Source of the DNA: Bordetella sp. FB-8
GTDB taxonomy: Bacteria > Pseudomonadota > Gammaproteobacteria > Burkholderiales > Burkholderiaceae_B
Direction of reading: 5' to 3'
NCBI RefSeq assembly: GCF_000382185.1
Contig: NZ_KB907784.1
Coordinates: forward strand, 558,001-622,000
DNA length: 64,000 bases
Position numbers and translations under genes: made by a program. The notes below the pieces were generated by a model. It did not search any database, was not told where the DNA came from, and worked only from the letters and a program-made list of their open reading frames with translations. Of the stretch, positions 39,001 to 47,273 are shown in pieces. Position 1 is the first letter of the stretch. Every line of letters starts with the position of its first letter.

Positions 39001-42000
39001 ATCTGTTGGAACAGGCAGGCCTCGTCGGGACTCACGCCAATGTGGCGCAGTTGTATCTGGGCCTGAGTCCAGGCCAGCATCGCCGCCCGTGCAAACGGCT
39101 CGCCATCTCGATGCTTGTCCACCAAGTCCAGCAATTGAGTCCGCGAGTCGGCGACAATGGTCCAGAAATCAACGCTGGCCGTCTCGCCTGGCCTAATGCA
39201 CAAACGCTGGCGCAGGACGAAGACGGCGTCGAGCACCACGCCCGCCGAATTGCCAAGCCGCCGCCCGCTGGCGAGGCCCTGCGGGAGGCGCACGCTTTTC
39301 CCGCGCCCGATGAACCGTGCCCGATCGGTTTCGATTTCGACCGCCCCGACGGCATCGCCCGATATTTGCGCAAGATGCGCGGCCCAGACCTCGGGCTCGC
39401 CCACTTCGCGTCGACGGCGCGTCGCCAGAATGGCATTGGATCCAGGCAAAAACTCGGTTTCGACGAACAGTTTCGAGAATGACGGATGCGACTGATCGGC
39501 GGCCGGCGGAGCAAGCACGATCTCCGCGTAGGACGTGAACTCGATGACACGCACGCGCGCGCCCTCGTTGGTCAACGAGACTCGCCGCACTTCCGCGTCC
39601 TCCTCGGGCGATACGACCACATCGAACGTGGTGGTCAGCGTGCCGTCTTGGCGCAGAAACTGCGCGCGGTCTTCCATGAATTTCACTTCGTACCGATCCG
39701 GGACGGCTCCGATTGGCTGCCACGTCGCCGACCAGAGTTCGCCGCTTTCCGCATCGCGCAGATACAGGTAGCTGCCCGAGTCGTCGCATGTGGCATCCTC
39801 GCGCCAACGCGTGACGGCCACATTGCCACGACGGCTGTATCCTGACCCGGCTGCCGTCAGCATCACGGTGTAACGACCATTGGAAAGCAAGTGGGTAGCG
39901 GGCAAGGGTCCATCCGCCGAAAACAGACGCCTTGCCACCGCGGGCCCGGTTCCACGCATCGCAACATCGACGCGTTCCTCGTCGACCCGCAGATGCGCAA
40001 CCGCGACTCTGCTGGGCATGCGCTCCTGCAGCAGCAGCTCGGTGGCCTGGATTGCCGGTTCGGCGTGGAAAAAACCGCGCAGACGGCCGTTCAGCAGCGC
40101 ATTGGCGATCGCGACGATCGACATGCCCTGATGATGCGCCATGAAGGCGCGCACCACCGCGACCCGCTGGCCTTCGGGCACACGCGCCGGCGTATAGTCG
40201 AGCGCCTCGTAGAACCCGAACCGGCCAATTCCGCCGGCGGCGACAATACGTTCGAAGTTGCTCACAGCCGCGCCTGGCGCAACCATGGCAGCCAGCGCTG
40301 TCGCGTAGGGTGCGATCACGATGTCATGACCAAGACCGCGCTTGAGCCCCAGATCCGGGATGCCGAAACTCGAGTATTGATAAGTAAATTCAAGATCACG
40401 CGCATTGAAGGCAGATTCAGAAATGCCCCAGGGCAGTCCGAGCGCGGCGCCGTAGCGGATCTGCCGGCGTACGACCAGGCTGTTGGTCCGCGCAATCAGG
40501 CTTTCTGCCGGCGCGCGCATGACCAGCGATGGCATCAGGTATTCGAACATCGAACCAGACCAGGACACCAGTGCCGCGCCGCCGGGAACCGGCGTGGCGA
40601 CGCGGCCCAGCCGAAACCAGTGGCGTGCGGGAATATCACCCTTGGCGATGGCGATAAAACTGGCCAGCCGCGCCTCGGAGGCCAGCATGTCATAACTGCT
40701 TGGGTCGAGCCGCCCGTCCCCGACGGCATAACCGATCGACAACAGGCCGCGGACCGGATCCAGCAGAAAGCCGAACTCCATTGCATCAGACATTTGCAGC
40801 GCCGTATCGGCTATGGCATTTAGTCGCGCGGCCAGAGACGCCGACTCCGGCACACGATCGTCGTCGCAGCAGTGTCCATGAACCACACGTTCGAGCGCGC
40901 CAATCCAGAACAGCACCTCACCGCCCACGTCGGCCGAATTCTGATGAACCTCATCAACCAACGCATGCGCAATGTCAGCCACTGTCGCGGCGAGCAGCTT
41001 GATTCTGGACCATGTCGGCATCGGCTCGGCAGCCGATCGGGCGGGTCCGATTTCGGATGCGGGCGTGCAAGCGCCGGGAACCCTAGCCGGCCCATCGACC
41101 GCCAGAGCAGCCTGAAGCGCACCCGATGCCTGATCGAACTCGTCATGCAGGAGCGTACGGGAATGCCGAGCCGCATGCGCGCTGACTGACATGCTCAACA
41201 GGGCAAGGCTATCGCGTATGCCAGAGAAAGCGCTCGATGCCGCCCCTGCCGGCTGTTGCGCCCACGCGCGGCAGGCATTGCCCACCGCGATCAAATGACC
41301 CGCAAGATTTCCGCTATCGACAGATGACACATACCTCGGCTCCAGCGCCTGCAGACTCTGCGTGTCGTACCAATTGTAGAAATGGCCTCGATGCCGGGGC
41401 AGGCTTTGCAGCGTTGCGAACGTGGTCTCCAGTCGCGCGATCGCATCGTGCGTACCCAACCAGCCGAACTCCCGCGCGCTGACTGTCGCAAGAAGATAAA
41501 GCCCGACATTGGTCGGGGACGTGCGGTGCGCGACGATCTGGCGCGGCTCTTCCTGCAAATTGTCCGGCGGCAGCATATGTTCGTCCGTCGTGACAAAAGT
41601 CTCGAAATAGCGCCAATTGCGGCGGGCATACAGACGCAGGTGCAGCGCGTCGTCGGAATCGATATTCAGATCGCATGCCGATCGTGGTGCGATGCTCACC
41701 CTATGGGCGATGACCGGCGAGGCCAGCCAGGCGATCACAAACGGAATGCCGACCCACGCCCCGCCGTTTCCCAGGTGCCATGCCATCCATGCGCTGGCCG
41801 TCGTTCCGAACAGGGCAAGCATGACGCCGCCGCGCATCCAGAAGAAAAGCGCATCAAGCGAACGCCGTTCATTTGCACCGGTTTCGGCTGCAGTGGTCCA
41901 TTCAAGCAGATGCCGATGGCTGATCAGAACACGAAACAGCGTGCGCGAGATCGCATCGCACATCGACCATGCCTGCTGAGCCAGGAACACAATCGAAAAG

Positions 42001-44702
42001 CCGGTCCGAACCAGGGCCAGGTAAAAATCGGTCAGCCAAGTACGCAACAGACTGCCGAACGTCATTTTCACGTGCGCTCGCCTCCAGTGCGGCATGAACG
42101 CCCCCAGCACGGGCAGCATTGCAGGCACTCCGATTGTCGCCACGACATAGATGCTCCAGAGCAATGCGCAAGGCAACGGAAAAGCCCAGCCGACCAATAA
42201 CGCGAGGAAGGTCGCGGGTGCCGCCAAGGTGCGACGCAAGTTGTCCAGGATCTTCCAGCGTCCCGTGGCCTGCAATGTCAGGGCGGCCCGCTGCCGCACC
42301 GGAAACAGCCAAGGCAGCAGTTGCCAGTCACCGCGCGCCCATCGATGCTGGCGCGCCATGGCGACGTCGTACCGGTCCGGAAATGCCTCGACCACTTCGA
42401 TATCGGACGCCAGGCCCGCGCGCGCGAATATCCCCTCGAACAGGTCGTGGCTGAGCATCGTGTTGTTCGGCACCCTCCCGGCGAGCGCCAGCTCGAAGGC
42501 ATCGATATCGTAAATTCCCTTGCCTACGTAGGAGCCTTCGTCGAACAGATCCTGGTACACGTCGGACACGGCCGCGGCATAAGGATCAATTCCGCTAGGG
42601 CTCGATAAAATGCGCTGAAACAGCGAACCCTCGGCGCCGAGTGGCAATGACGGCGTCACACGGGGCTGTAAAACGCCATATCCTTCTACAACGCGCTGGC
42701 TCTGCGGGTCGAACACCGGACGATTCAGCGGATGCGCCATCTTGCCGATCAGGCGGCGCACCGTATCACGCGGCAGGCGGGTGTCCGCATCGAGGGTGAT
42801 CACATAGCGAACTTGCGGCGGCGTGATCGGCGTATGCCCATCGATGGCGACGAAAGAAGTGTCCGTCGCGCCGCGCAACAGACGGTTGAGTTCGTGCAGT
42901 TTGCCGCGCTTGCGCTCCCAGCCCATCCAATGCCTTTGCTCTTGATTCCAGATGCGCCGCCGATGCAATAGCAGGAAGCGGGCGCCATGCGGCGTGGCCG
43001 GATAGCGCCGGTTCAGTTCCGCGATTCCTGCGGCCGCGGCAGCCAGAAGGCCTTGGTCATCATCGGTCAGCTCGGTCGGTGAGTCCGTCCAGTCCGATAG
43101 CAGCGCGTAGTAAATTTCGCCCGCTCCGCTCGCAAGATGATGAATCTCCAGCCGCTCGATCTGTTCGGTCAGCGCGGCCCGTGTGGTCAGCAGCGTTGGA
43201 ACGGCCACCACCGTGCGCATCTCGGCCGGAACGCCGTCGCGCAGCGCCAGACCTGGCAGAACGACCGCATTGACGTCACGCATCACCCCTCGATTGGCAA
43301 TTGCCACGGCCGCATCCAGCGTGGGCAATATGCCTGCCAGACCCAACCATACAAGCCAGCCGGCATGGGGCACAAAGCCGGCCAGCAGCGCCAGAATGCC
43401 GCCCAACAGCAGGGCCGCAAGCAGCAAAATGCGAGCGATGTAGCCACCCAGACCGACGCGGCGCGTGAAACGGTGCAGCCACAGCCTCGCCGGCGGGCGA
43501 TAGCCGATTGCCGTCTCGAAAGCGTGCCGGCCGGCCCCCAGCAAGTAATAGCCGGGATCGACGGTGTGCTGCCGCATCGCTTGCGCGGCAGACTCTTTCG
43601 CGGCCGTATCCTGCGTCGCCGTCTGTGCGGCGGCGACGGCACGATCCGCGATATCGATCTCGCTCAGCGACGATCCGCGCGCCAACACCTCGATCGCGCC
43701 GCGATACAAATTGCGCGTGGCGAAATCCATGTCTACGAACTGTGGGTATACGCGCAATCGCTCGTCAACGGGACTCATGCGCTCAAACAGGTCGCTCCAG
43801 TCCACGTCGGAAATCAGGCGCATGCTCGTAATCACATTGCGCACGGTCAGGCTTGCCGCACCCTGATTCTGATGCACCGCGGCAACAATTTGCTCCACCG
43901 TCGTGTTCTGAGCGATCAAGCGCGCGTGCAGCCATGCAATGGCCGGCATCGCCTCCGGGTCCTGATCGTGCAGCCGCTGTATCAATTGCACCGCGAAGGT
44001 ATCGCGCAAAGCCGATCTGCCATAGCGCACGAGTAGTGTTTCGATGGCCTGAGGCGCATGGCCGGCCACGCCGAGCAGACGATCGGCCATTGCATCGGCA
44101 TCGACTCGCGCGATGCGGCCGTCGGTAATTTCGTCGGCCAGTCGCCGCAGGTTTTCGATCAGCACAATGCGCAGCGTAATGGCCACGGCCCAGAGTTCGC
44201 CGATGGTCAGCGGCTGCACGGTCTGGTATGCCTCTACGAACCTGCAAAGCAGGTTGGGGTCAAAGTGACTATCGGTATGCGCGACGAATGCCCACGCAAG
44301 GCCGAAAACGCGTGGATAGCAGGAGAACGAGCCGGCGCTAAGCTTGGGCAATTGCCGGTAGTAGCTGGCTGGCAGGTCATCGCGGATCTGGCGCACCTGG
44401 TCTTCGACCAGGTGGTAGTTGTCGAGCAACCATTCTGCGGCCGGAGTGATCGGCTCACCGTTTCCCGCCGCCGTCACCGTCGTTTCGTAGGCCCGCAAGA
44501 GCTGGCGCGCATTATCCTTGAGCCGCGCCGTCAGGGAGGGGCAGGCGCGAGTCTGCTTCAGGATGGACTGAGCACCAGCGAGGCTGCGCGCGTGCTGCAT
44601 CAGCCGCTCTTCGCCAAACAACTCGTCGCGCACCGGCGCGATGCTGTTCCATGGCGATGGGTTCCTGCGGCTCCATGCGGCACGTGCAAATTGAAACATC
44701 AT
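36003..44702 (-). CDS. ndvB: Cyclic beta-1,2-glucan synthase (GT84/GH94)
   Basis: The enormous 2899-residue membrane protein matches the NdvB/ChvB/Cgs family, which builds periplasmic cyclic beta-1,2-glucans from UDP-glucose and closes the ring by phosphorolysis/transfer. Membrane helices occur near residues 425-470, 830-870 and 955-1000. The GT84 part has 'VITLDADTRLPRDTVRRLIGKM' around 635 (DxD). A glycoamylase-like domain with 'VRAFMAHHQGMSIVAIANALL' lies near 1510. The C-terminal GH94 domain has 'GTGDWNDGMNRVG' near 2577, carrying the catalytic aspartate. The slipin stop and this ATG overlap by one base (TAATG), showing coupling. Confidence 0.93.
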   Translation of the reverse strand: MMFQFARAAWSRRNPSPWNSIAPVRDELFGEERLMQHARSLAGAQSILKQTRACPSLTARLKDNARQLLRAYETTVTAAGNGEPITPAAEWLLDNYHLVEDQVRQIRDDLPASYYRQLPKLSAGSFSCYPRVFGLAWAFVAHTDSHFDPNLLCRFVEAYQTVQPLTIGELWAVAITLRIVLIENLRRLADEITDGRIARVDADAMADRLLGVAGHAPQAIETLLVRYGRSALRDTFAVQLIQRLHDQDPEAMPAIAWLHARLIAQNTTVEQIVAAVHQNQGAASLTVRNVITSMRLISDVDWSDLFERMSPVDERLRVYPQFVDMDFATRNLYRGAIEVLARGSSLSEIDIADRAVAAAQTATQDTAAKESAAQAMRQHTVDPGYYLLGAGRHAFETAIGYRPPARLWLHRFTRRVGLGGYIARILLLAALLLGGILALLAGFVPHAGWLVWLGLAGILPTLDAAVAIANRGVMRDVNAVVLPGLALRDGVPAEMRTVVAVPTLLTTRAALTEQIERLEIHHLASGAGEIYYALLSDWTDSPTELTDDDQGLLAAAAAGIAELNRRYPATPHGARFLLLHRRRIWNQEQRHWMGWERKRGKLHELNRLLRGATDTSFVAIDGHTPITPPQVRYVITLDADTRLPRDTVRRLIGKMAHPLNRPVFDPQSQRVVEGYGVLQPRVTPSLPLGAEGSLFQRILSSPSGIDPYAAAVSDVYQDLFDEGSYVGKGIYDIDAFELALAGRVPNNTMLSHDLFEGIFARAGLASDIEVVEAFPDRYDVAMARQHRWARGDWQLLPWLFPVRQRAALTLQATGRWKILDNLRRTLAAPATFLALLVGWAFPLPCALLWSIYVVATIGVPAMLPVLGAFMPHWRRAHVKMTFGSLLRTWLTDFYLALVRTGFSIVFLAQQAWSMCDAISRTLFRVLISHRHLLEWTTAAETGANERRSLDALFFWMRGGVMLALFGTTASAWMAWHLGNGGAWVGIPFVIAWLASPVIAHRVSIAPRSACDLNIDSDDALHLRLYARRNWRYFETFVTTDEHMLPPDNLQEEPRQIVAHRTSPTNVGLYLLATVSAREFGWLGTHDAIARLETTFATLQSLPRHRGHFYNWYDTQSLQALEPRYVSSVDSGNLAGHLIAVGNACRAWAQQPAGAASSAFSGIRDSLALLSMSVSAHAARHSRTLLHDEFDQASGALQAALAVDGPARVPGACTPASEIGPARSAAEPMPTWSRIKLLAATVADIAHALVDEVHQNSADVGGEVLFWIGALERVVHGHCCDDDRVPESASLAARLNAIADTALQMSDAMEFGFLLDPVRGLLSIGYAVGDGRLDPSSYDMLASEARLASFIAIAKGDIPARHWFRLGRVATPVPGGAALVSWSGSMFEYLMPSLVMRAPAESLIARTNSLVVRRQIRYGAALGLPWGISESAFNARDLEFTYQYSSFGIPDLGLKRGLGHDIVIAPYATALAAMVAPGAAVSNFERIVAAGGIGRFGFYEALDYTPARVPEGQRVAVVRAFMAHHQGMSIVAIANALLNGRLRGFFHAEPAIQATELLLQERMPSRVAVAHLRVDEERVDVAMRGTGPAVARRLFSADGPLPATHLLSNGRYTVMLTAAGSGYSRRGNVAVTRWREDATCDDSGSYLYLRDAESGELWSATWQPIGAVPDRYEVKFMEDRAQFLRQDGTLTTTFDVVVSPEEDAEVRRVSLTNEGARVRVIEFTSYAEIVLAPPAADQSHPSFSKLFVETEFLPGSNAILATRRRREVGEPEVWAAHLAQISGDAVGAVEIETDRARFIGRGKSVRLPQGLASGRRLGNSAGVVLDAVFVLRQRLCIRPGETASVDFWTIVADSRTQLLDLVDKHRDGEPFARAAMLAWTQAQIQLRHIGVSPDEACLFQQMAGHLLYNDASLRPASAALLRGTAAVQAAGGIGAAPLWAHGVSGDLPILLVRIDDVEHMALVRQLVHAHEYWRMKRFAVDLVIINERVMSYAQELQAALETLVRSRQVQPAPIGAVHGDIFVLRADLMSDASLALFPVAARAVLAARNGRLLEQLRRLTNFRPATPLRLVSPSAQAYPPRPVLAAGLAPAAALECFNGLGGFANGGREYVTVLASGQCTPMPWVNIVANPSCGFLVSAEGSGYTWASNSRDHPLTPWSSDAVVDPPAEVFYVRDDETGVLWGPQANPMRRNPQGAASYVARHGQGYSRFTHTAEEVALELLQFVPREDPVKISRLVLRNLSSRTRRLSVTAYAEWALGASRSIAAPHTVSEIDAQTGAMFASNARAGVYRGRVAFADLAGRQSAWSADRREFIGRNGSLANPAGLGSVPLSGRVGAGLDPCAALQTEIELAPGGAAEIVFLLGEAQAPEAARQLIVRYREADLDAVLAEVTAFWDETLETVQVATPDRTMDVLLNRWLLYQTLASRIWARAGFYQASGAYGFRDQLQDGMALAVARPELTREHLLRAAARQFQEGDVQHWWLPDDGAGVRTHISDDRAWLAYTAAQYIEVTGDNAILDVMVPFIEGPPLAAGEHDAYFTPRVSQTSVPLFEHCARALDQSLGLFGAHGLPLMGTGDWNDGMNRVGAAGRGESVWLGWFLYATLLAFEPLARSRADSERADRWLLRVEALREALESAGWDGQWYRRGYYDDGTPLGSAANDECAIDAIAQSWSVLSGAADASRAECAMAALDDRLIRRDEGLALLFDPPFDHGQADPGYIKGYPPGIRENGGQYTHAAVWSMLAFAKMGDGDRAAHLFSLLNPINRSFTRSGMNRYKVEPYVMAADVYSVDPHAGRGGWTWYTGSAGWMYRAGIEGLLGLRKRGAQLSIDPCIPRIWPGFTAVLRHGAARYEITVENPQGVNRGVSRIVMDGIEFESGKTAVPLVDDAARHRVTVTLGRP

Positions 44703-45580
44703 TAGGCTGCCGTCTTGAGCGGGCTGGCGACGGCGTTCCGGTCTGTGGCGATTTCCCGACCTGCGACAGCCAGCGCAAGCACAGGATTCAGACTATCGAC
44801 CATTGAAGTCGGCATGAGAATGGTGGCGCCCCGCTCCTTGGTTGTTTCGTAAATAATATTCATCGCCCGCAGCTGCAGTGCGCCGGGTTGACTTTCATAG
44901 ATCCGCGCTGCCTCGACGAAATTCGAGGCGATCGCGGCTTCCGACGAACCCAGAATCACGCGTGCCTGCTTTTCGCGTTCGGCCTGCGCCTGGCGGGACA
45001 TCGCATCCTGCAGCGCAACCGGAATCGCGACATCCCGGATCTCCACCGAACTGACCGCAATACCCCATGCGGCAGTCTTGCCTTCTATTTCGATCCGCAG
45101 ATGCGAGTCCGCTTGGACGCGATCCGAGAGCAGCGTCGAGAGCATCGAAGCGCCGATCAATTCCCGTAAAGTCGTCTGAGCCACTCGGTCGATGGCCTGG
45201 CGATAATCGGTAATCGATAAAGCCGCCTTTTGCGCGTCGTTCACATGCCAGAAGATAATCGCATCGACATTGACCGGCACCGTATCCTTGGTTAAAGCCT
45301 GCTCAGCGTTGAAAGCCGTGGTCTGGATCCGTTCATCAATGATTGCCACAATGCGATCCAGCAAGGGCACGATCATGAAAAATCCGGCCCCCTTGACGCT
45401 TTGCAGCTTGCCCAGCCGCAGGATCACGAACTTTTCCCATACATTGGCCACCTTGGCGGACAGGCCGACGAGAATCCCGACGACAATCAGCACGCCCCCC
45501 AGATAAAAATTGATCCATTGGCCAGCGGCAATACCGGCCAGGACAACCACAAGAGATAAAAATAAGGGAATCTGGTTCAT
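44702..45580 (-). CDS. SPFH/band 7 protein (slipin)
   Basis: The 292-residue protein has two N-terminal hydrophobic stretches and a SPFH domain with 'KFVILRLGKLQSVKGAGFFMIVPLLDRI', 'TKDTVPVNVDAIIFWHV' and 'RELIGASMLSTLLSDR'. Slipins scaffold membrane microdomains. The ATG at 45580 has GAGG at good spacing, whereas the TTG nine bases upstream does not. It is first in an operon with the glucan synthase, and a GTACG palindrome lies 79-92 bp upstream. It may organise the membrane around the huge synthase; this is inference. Confidence 0.9.
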   Translation of the reverse strand: MNQIPLFLSLVVVLAGIAAGQWINFYLGGVLIVVGILVGLSAKVANVWEKFVILRLGKLQSVKGAGFFMIVPLLDRIVAIIDERIQTTAFNAEQALTKDTVPVNVDAIIFWHVNDAQKAALSITDYRQAIDRVAQTTLRELIGASMLSTLLSDRVQADSHLRIEIEGKTAAWGIAVSSVEIRDVAIPVALQDAMSRQAQAEREKQARVILGSSEAAIASNFVEAARIYESQPGALQLRAMNIIYETTKERGATILMPTSMVDSLNPVLALAVAGREIATDRNAVASPLKTAA

Positions 45581-45658
45581 GGCAATCAACCTCGTTTGAT
45601 GCCCGCTCGAAAGAGCGATACATACTGCACACGGTGTTCATTTCCCCGAGTCCAGTCT

Positions 45659-45672
45659 GTACGTTGCCGTAC
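45659..45672. promoter_or_regulatory. Perfect GTACG-N4-CGTAC inverted repeat (site A)
   Basis: GTACGTTGCCGTAC lies between the divergent slipin and transaldolase genes, 79 bp from one start and 89 bp from the other. The 5-4-5 spacing is that of Crp/Fnr-family operators. Related sites occur upstream of other genes of the island, and a Crp/Fnr gene is at 57.9 kb. Confidence 0.7.
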
Positions 45673-45723
45673 CCAACCGCAGGCTTGCTTTTCGGTGTAA
45701 TTGCGCGCAAGGTGAATCGATCT

Positions 45724-45746
45724 ACGCACCTTTCTCGTCGGTGCGT
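45724..45746 (+). promoter_or_regulatory. Hairpin in the transaldolase leader
   Basis: ACGCACC (45724-45730) and GGTGCGT (45740-45746) can form a 7-bp stem with a 9-base loop, ending just before the GAGG ribosome-binding site of the transaldolase gene. It could affect translation or mRNA stability; this is not tested. Confidence 0.4.
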
Positions 45747-45760
45747 CAGCGAGGTCTCTC

Positions 45761-46834
45761 ATGAATGCGACAACCCGGCTTCATGCCCTAGGTCAAAGCC
45801 TATGGCTTGACAACATCACGCGCGATCTTCTGACCAGCGGCACGCTCGAGCGCTACCGCACCGAACTGTGCATAACGGGGTTGACGTCCAATCTGGCCGC
45901 CTTCGATCAGGCCATCCGCGACACGGCCGTCTACGACGACGCCATTGGCTGGAAGATCCGGCAAGGCATGCCATGCGAAACACTATTCTTCGAGCTGGCA
46001 ATGGAAGACCTGACACGGGCCGCCACGCTGTTTCGCCTTGTTCATGAAGCAAGCCATGGCATGGAAGGCTGGGTCTCGCTGGAGGTTTCTCCGCTGCTGG
46101 CCGATGACGTGGCTGGAACAATCGATACAGCCAGATGGCTTCATACCAGCGCGCAATGCAACAACCTTTTCATCAAAATCCCGGGCACGGCGGCGGGAAT
46201 TCAGGCCGCCGAAGAACTGATCTTCGCCGGCGTTCCGATCAACATCACGCTGCTATTTTCGCGCGGACACTATATCGCCGCGGCCGGCGCCTACGCACGC
46301 GGCATCCGACGCAGGGTTTACGCAGGCCTCGACCCGAAAGTCCATTGCGTGGCATCGATTTTCGTCAGCCGATGGGATCAGGCCGTCAAGGACATGATCC
46401 CGCCCGCACTGCGCAACCGATTGGGCATTGCCGTCGCCAGGCAAATATACAAAACCTATCGAGAACGGCTGATTGCGCCGCAATGGCGCGAGCTGGCCAG
46501 GAACGGCGCTCTGCCCCAACGGCTGGTGTGGGCCAGCACAGGAACGAGAGACCCGACGCTGCGCAGCGGATACTACGTCGAGGCGCTTGCCGCACCGCAC
46601 ACCATCAACACCCTGCCGGGAAAAACCATGCTCGAATTCGCCGAGCGGGGCGAGGTGCGCGGGGCGATGCGCGACGATGGCGGCGACTCCGAATCCTTGC
46701 TTGCCGAATTCGCGCAGGCTGGCGTGGGCATTCCAGCGCTTGCCGCGCAACTCCAGGACGAAGGCCGGCTTTCTTTCATTCGATCCTGGAACAAGCTGAT
46801 GAACCTCATCGCTGCGAAAGGCAAACCCACTTGA
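45761..46834 (+). CDS. tal: Transaldolase
   Basis: Transaldolase moves a dihydroxyacetone unit between sugar phosphates in the non-oxidative pentose phosphate pathway. The 357-residue protein has the active-site lysine in 'NNLFIKIPGTAAGIQAAEEL' and 'INITLLFSRGHYIAAAGAY', which fit the longer actinobacterial/cyanobacterial-type transaldolases. It is divergent from slipin with site A between, and the island also encodes transketolase and phosphoglucose isomerase. The ATG at 45761 has GAGG before it. Confidence 0.93.
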   Translation: MNATTRLHALGQSLWLDNITRDLLTSGTLERYRTELCITGLTSNLAAFDQAIRDTAVYDDAIGWKIRQGMPCETLFFELAMEDLTRAATLFRLVHEASHGMEGWVSLEVSPLLADDVAGTIDTARWLHTSAQCNNLFIKIPGTAAGIQAAEELIFAGVPINITLLFSRGHYIAAAGAYARGIRRRVYAGLDPKVHCVASIFVSRWDQAVKDMIPPALRNRLGIAVARQIYKTYRERLIAPQWRELARNGALPQRLVWASTGTRDPTLRSGYYVEALAAPHTINTLPGKTMLEFAERGEVRGAMRDDGGDSESLLAEFAQAGVGIPALAAQLQDEGRLSFIRSWNKLMNLIAAKGKPT

Positions 46835-46900
46835 GCCGGATTGTGTGCAAAAGAAAGGCCTATTCCAGTGGTTTTTATTCTTGATTATTTTCCGATGCGT

Positions 46901-46914
46901 GCACGCTAGCGTAC
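46901..46914. promoter_or_regulatory. GTACG-N4-CGTAC-like site B
   Basis: GCACGCTAGCGTAC differs from the island consensus at one base and lies 63-76 bp before the collagen-like lipoprotein start, a spacing similar to the other copies. Its central CTAG makes the whole 14-mer almost perfectly palindromic. Confidence 0.62.
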
Positions 46915-46976
46915 CGACTACGCCGTGATATTCCCGTAGCGTCTCATTATTCATGCAGACCAACAAAGGAATCATC

Positions 46977-47249
46977 ATGAAACATTCGAAGCTGATATTT
47001 GCCGCCGTGACCATGCTCGCGCTGGGTGCCTGCACCGGACCCCAAGGCCCGCAGGGCGAGATGGGCAATACCGGAAACACCGGGCGGCAAGGGGACTCGG
47101 GGTATAGCGGCGCGACCGGAGCGACCGGCGCTCCCGGGGCGACCGGTGACACGGGCGCCACCGGCACCACGGGGGCAAGAGGCAGCAACGGGGCCAGAGG
47201 CCCTGCCACTACCCCCGACGGCGCCGTGCTGCTCGTCCCGGCTCACTGA
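46977..47249 (+). CDS. Collagen-like repeat lipoprotein
   Basis: The 90-residue protein has signal peptide [17 protein letters not shown] and a lipobox LGAC, then an uninterrupted run of about 18 Gly-X-Y triplets ([16 protein letters not shown], ..., [14 protein letters not shown] and [11 protein letters not shown]), with threonine frequent in the Y position. This is the pattern of bacterial collagen-like proteins, whose triple helix can be stabilised by threonine. AAGGA precedes the ATG at 46977. It is probably transcribed with the NRAMP-type gene 24 bp downstream, under site B. Cell-surface anchoring is inferred. Confidence 0.85.
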   Translation: MKHSKLIFAAVTMLALGACTGPQGPQGEMGNTGNTGRQGDSGYSGATGATGAPGATGDTGATGTTGARGSNGARGPATTPDGAVLLVPAH

Positions 47250-47273
47250 AACTGACGCCGGGCCTGCCGCCCC

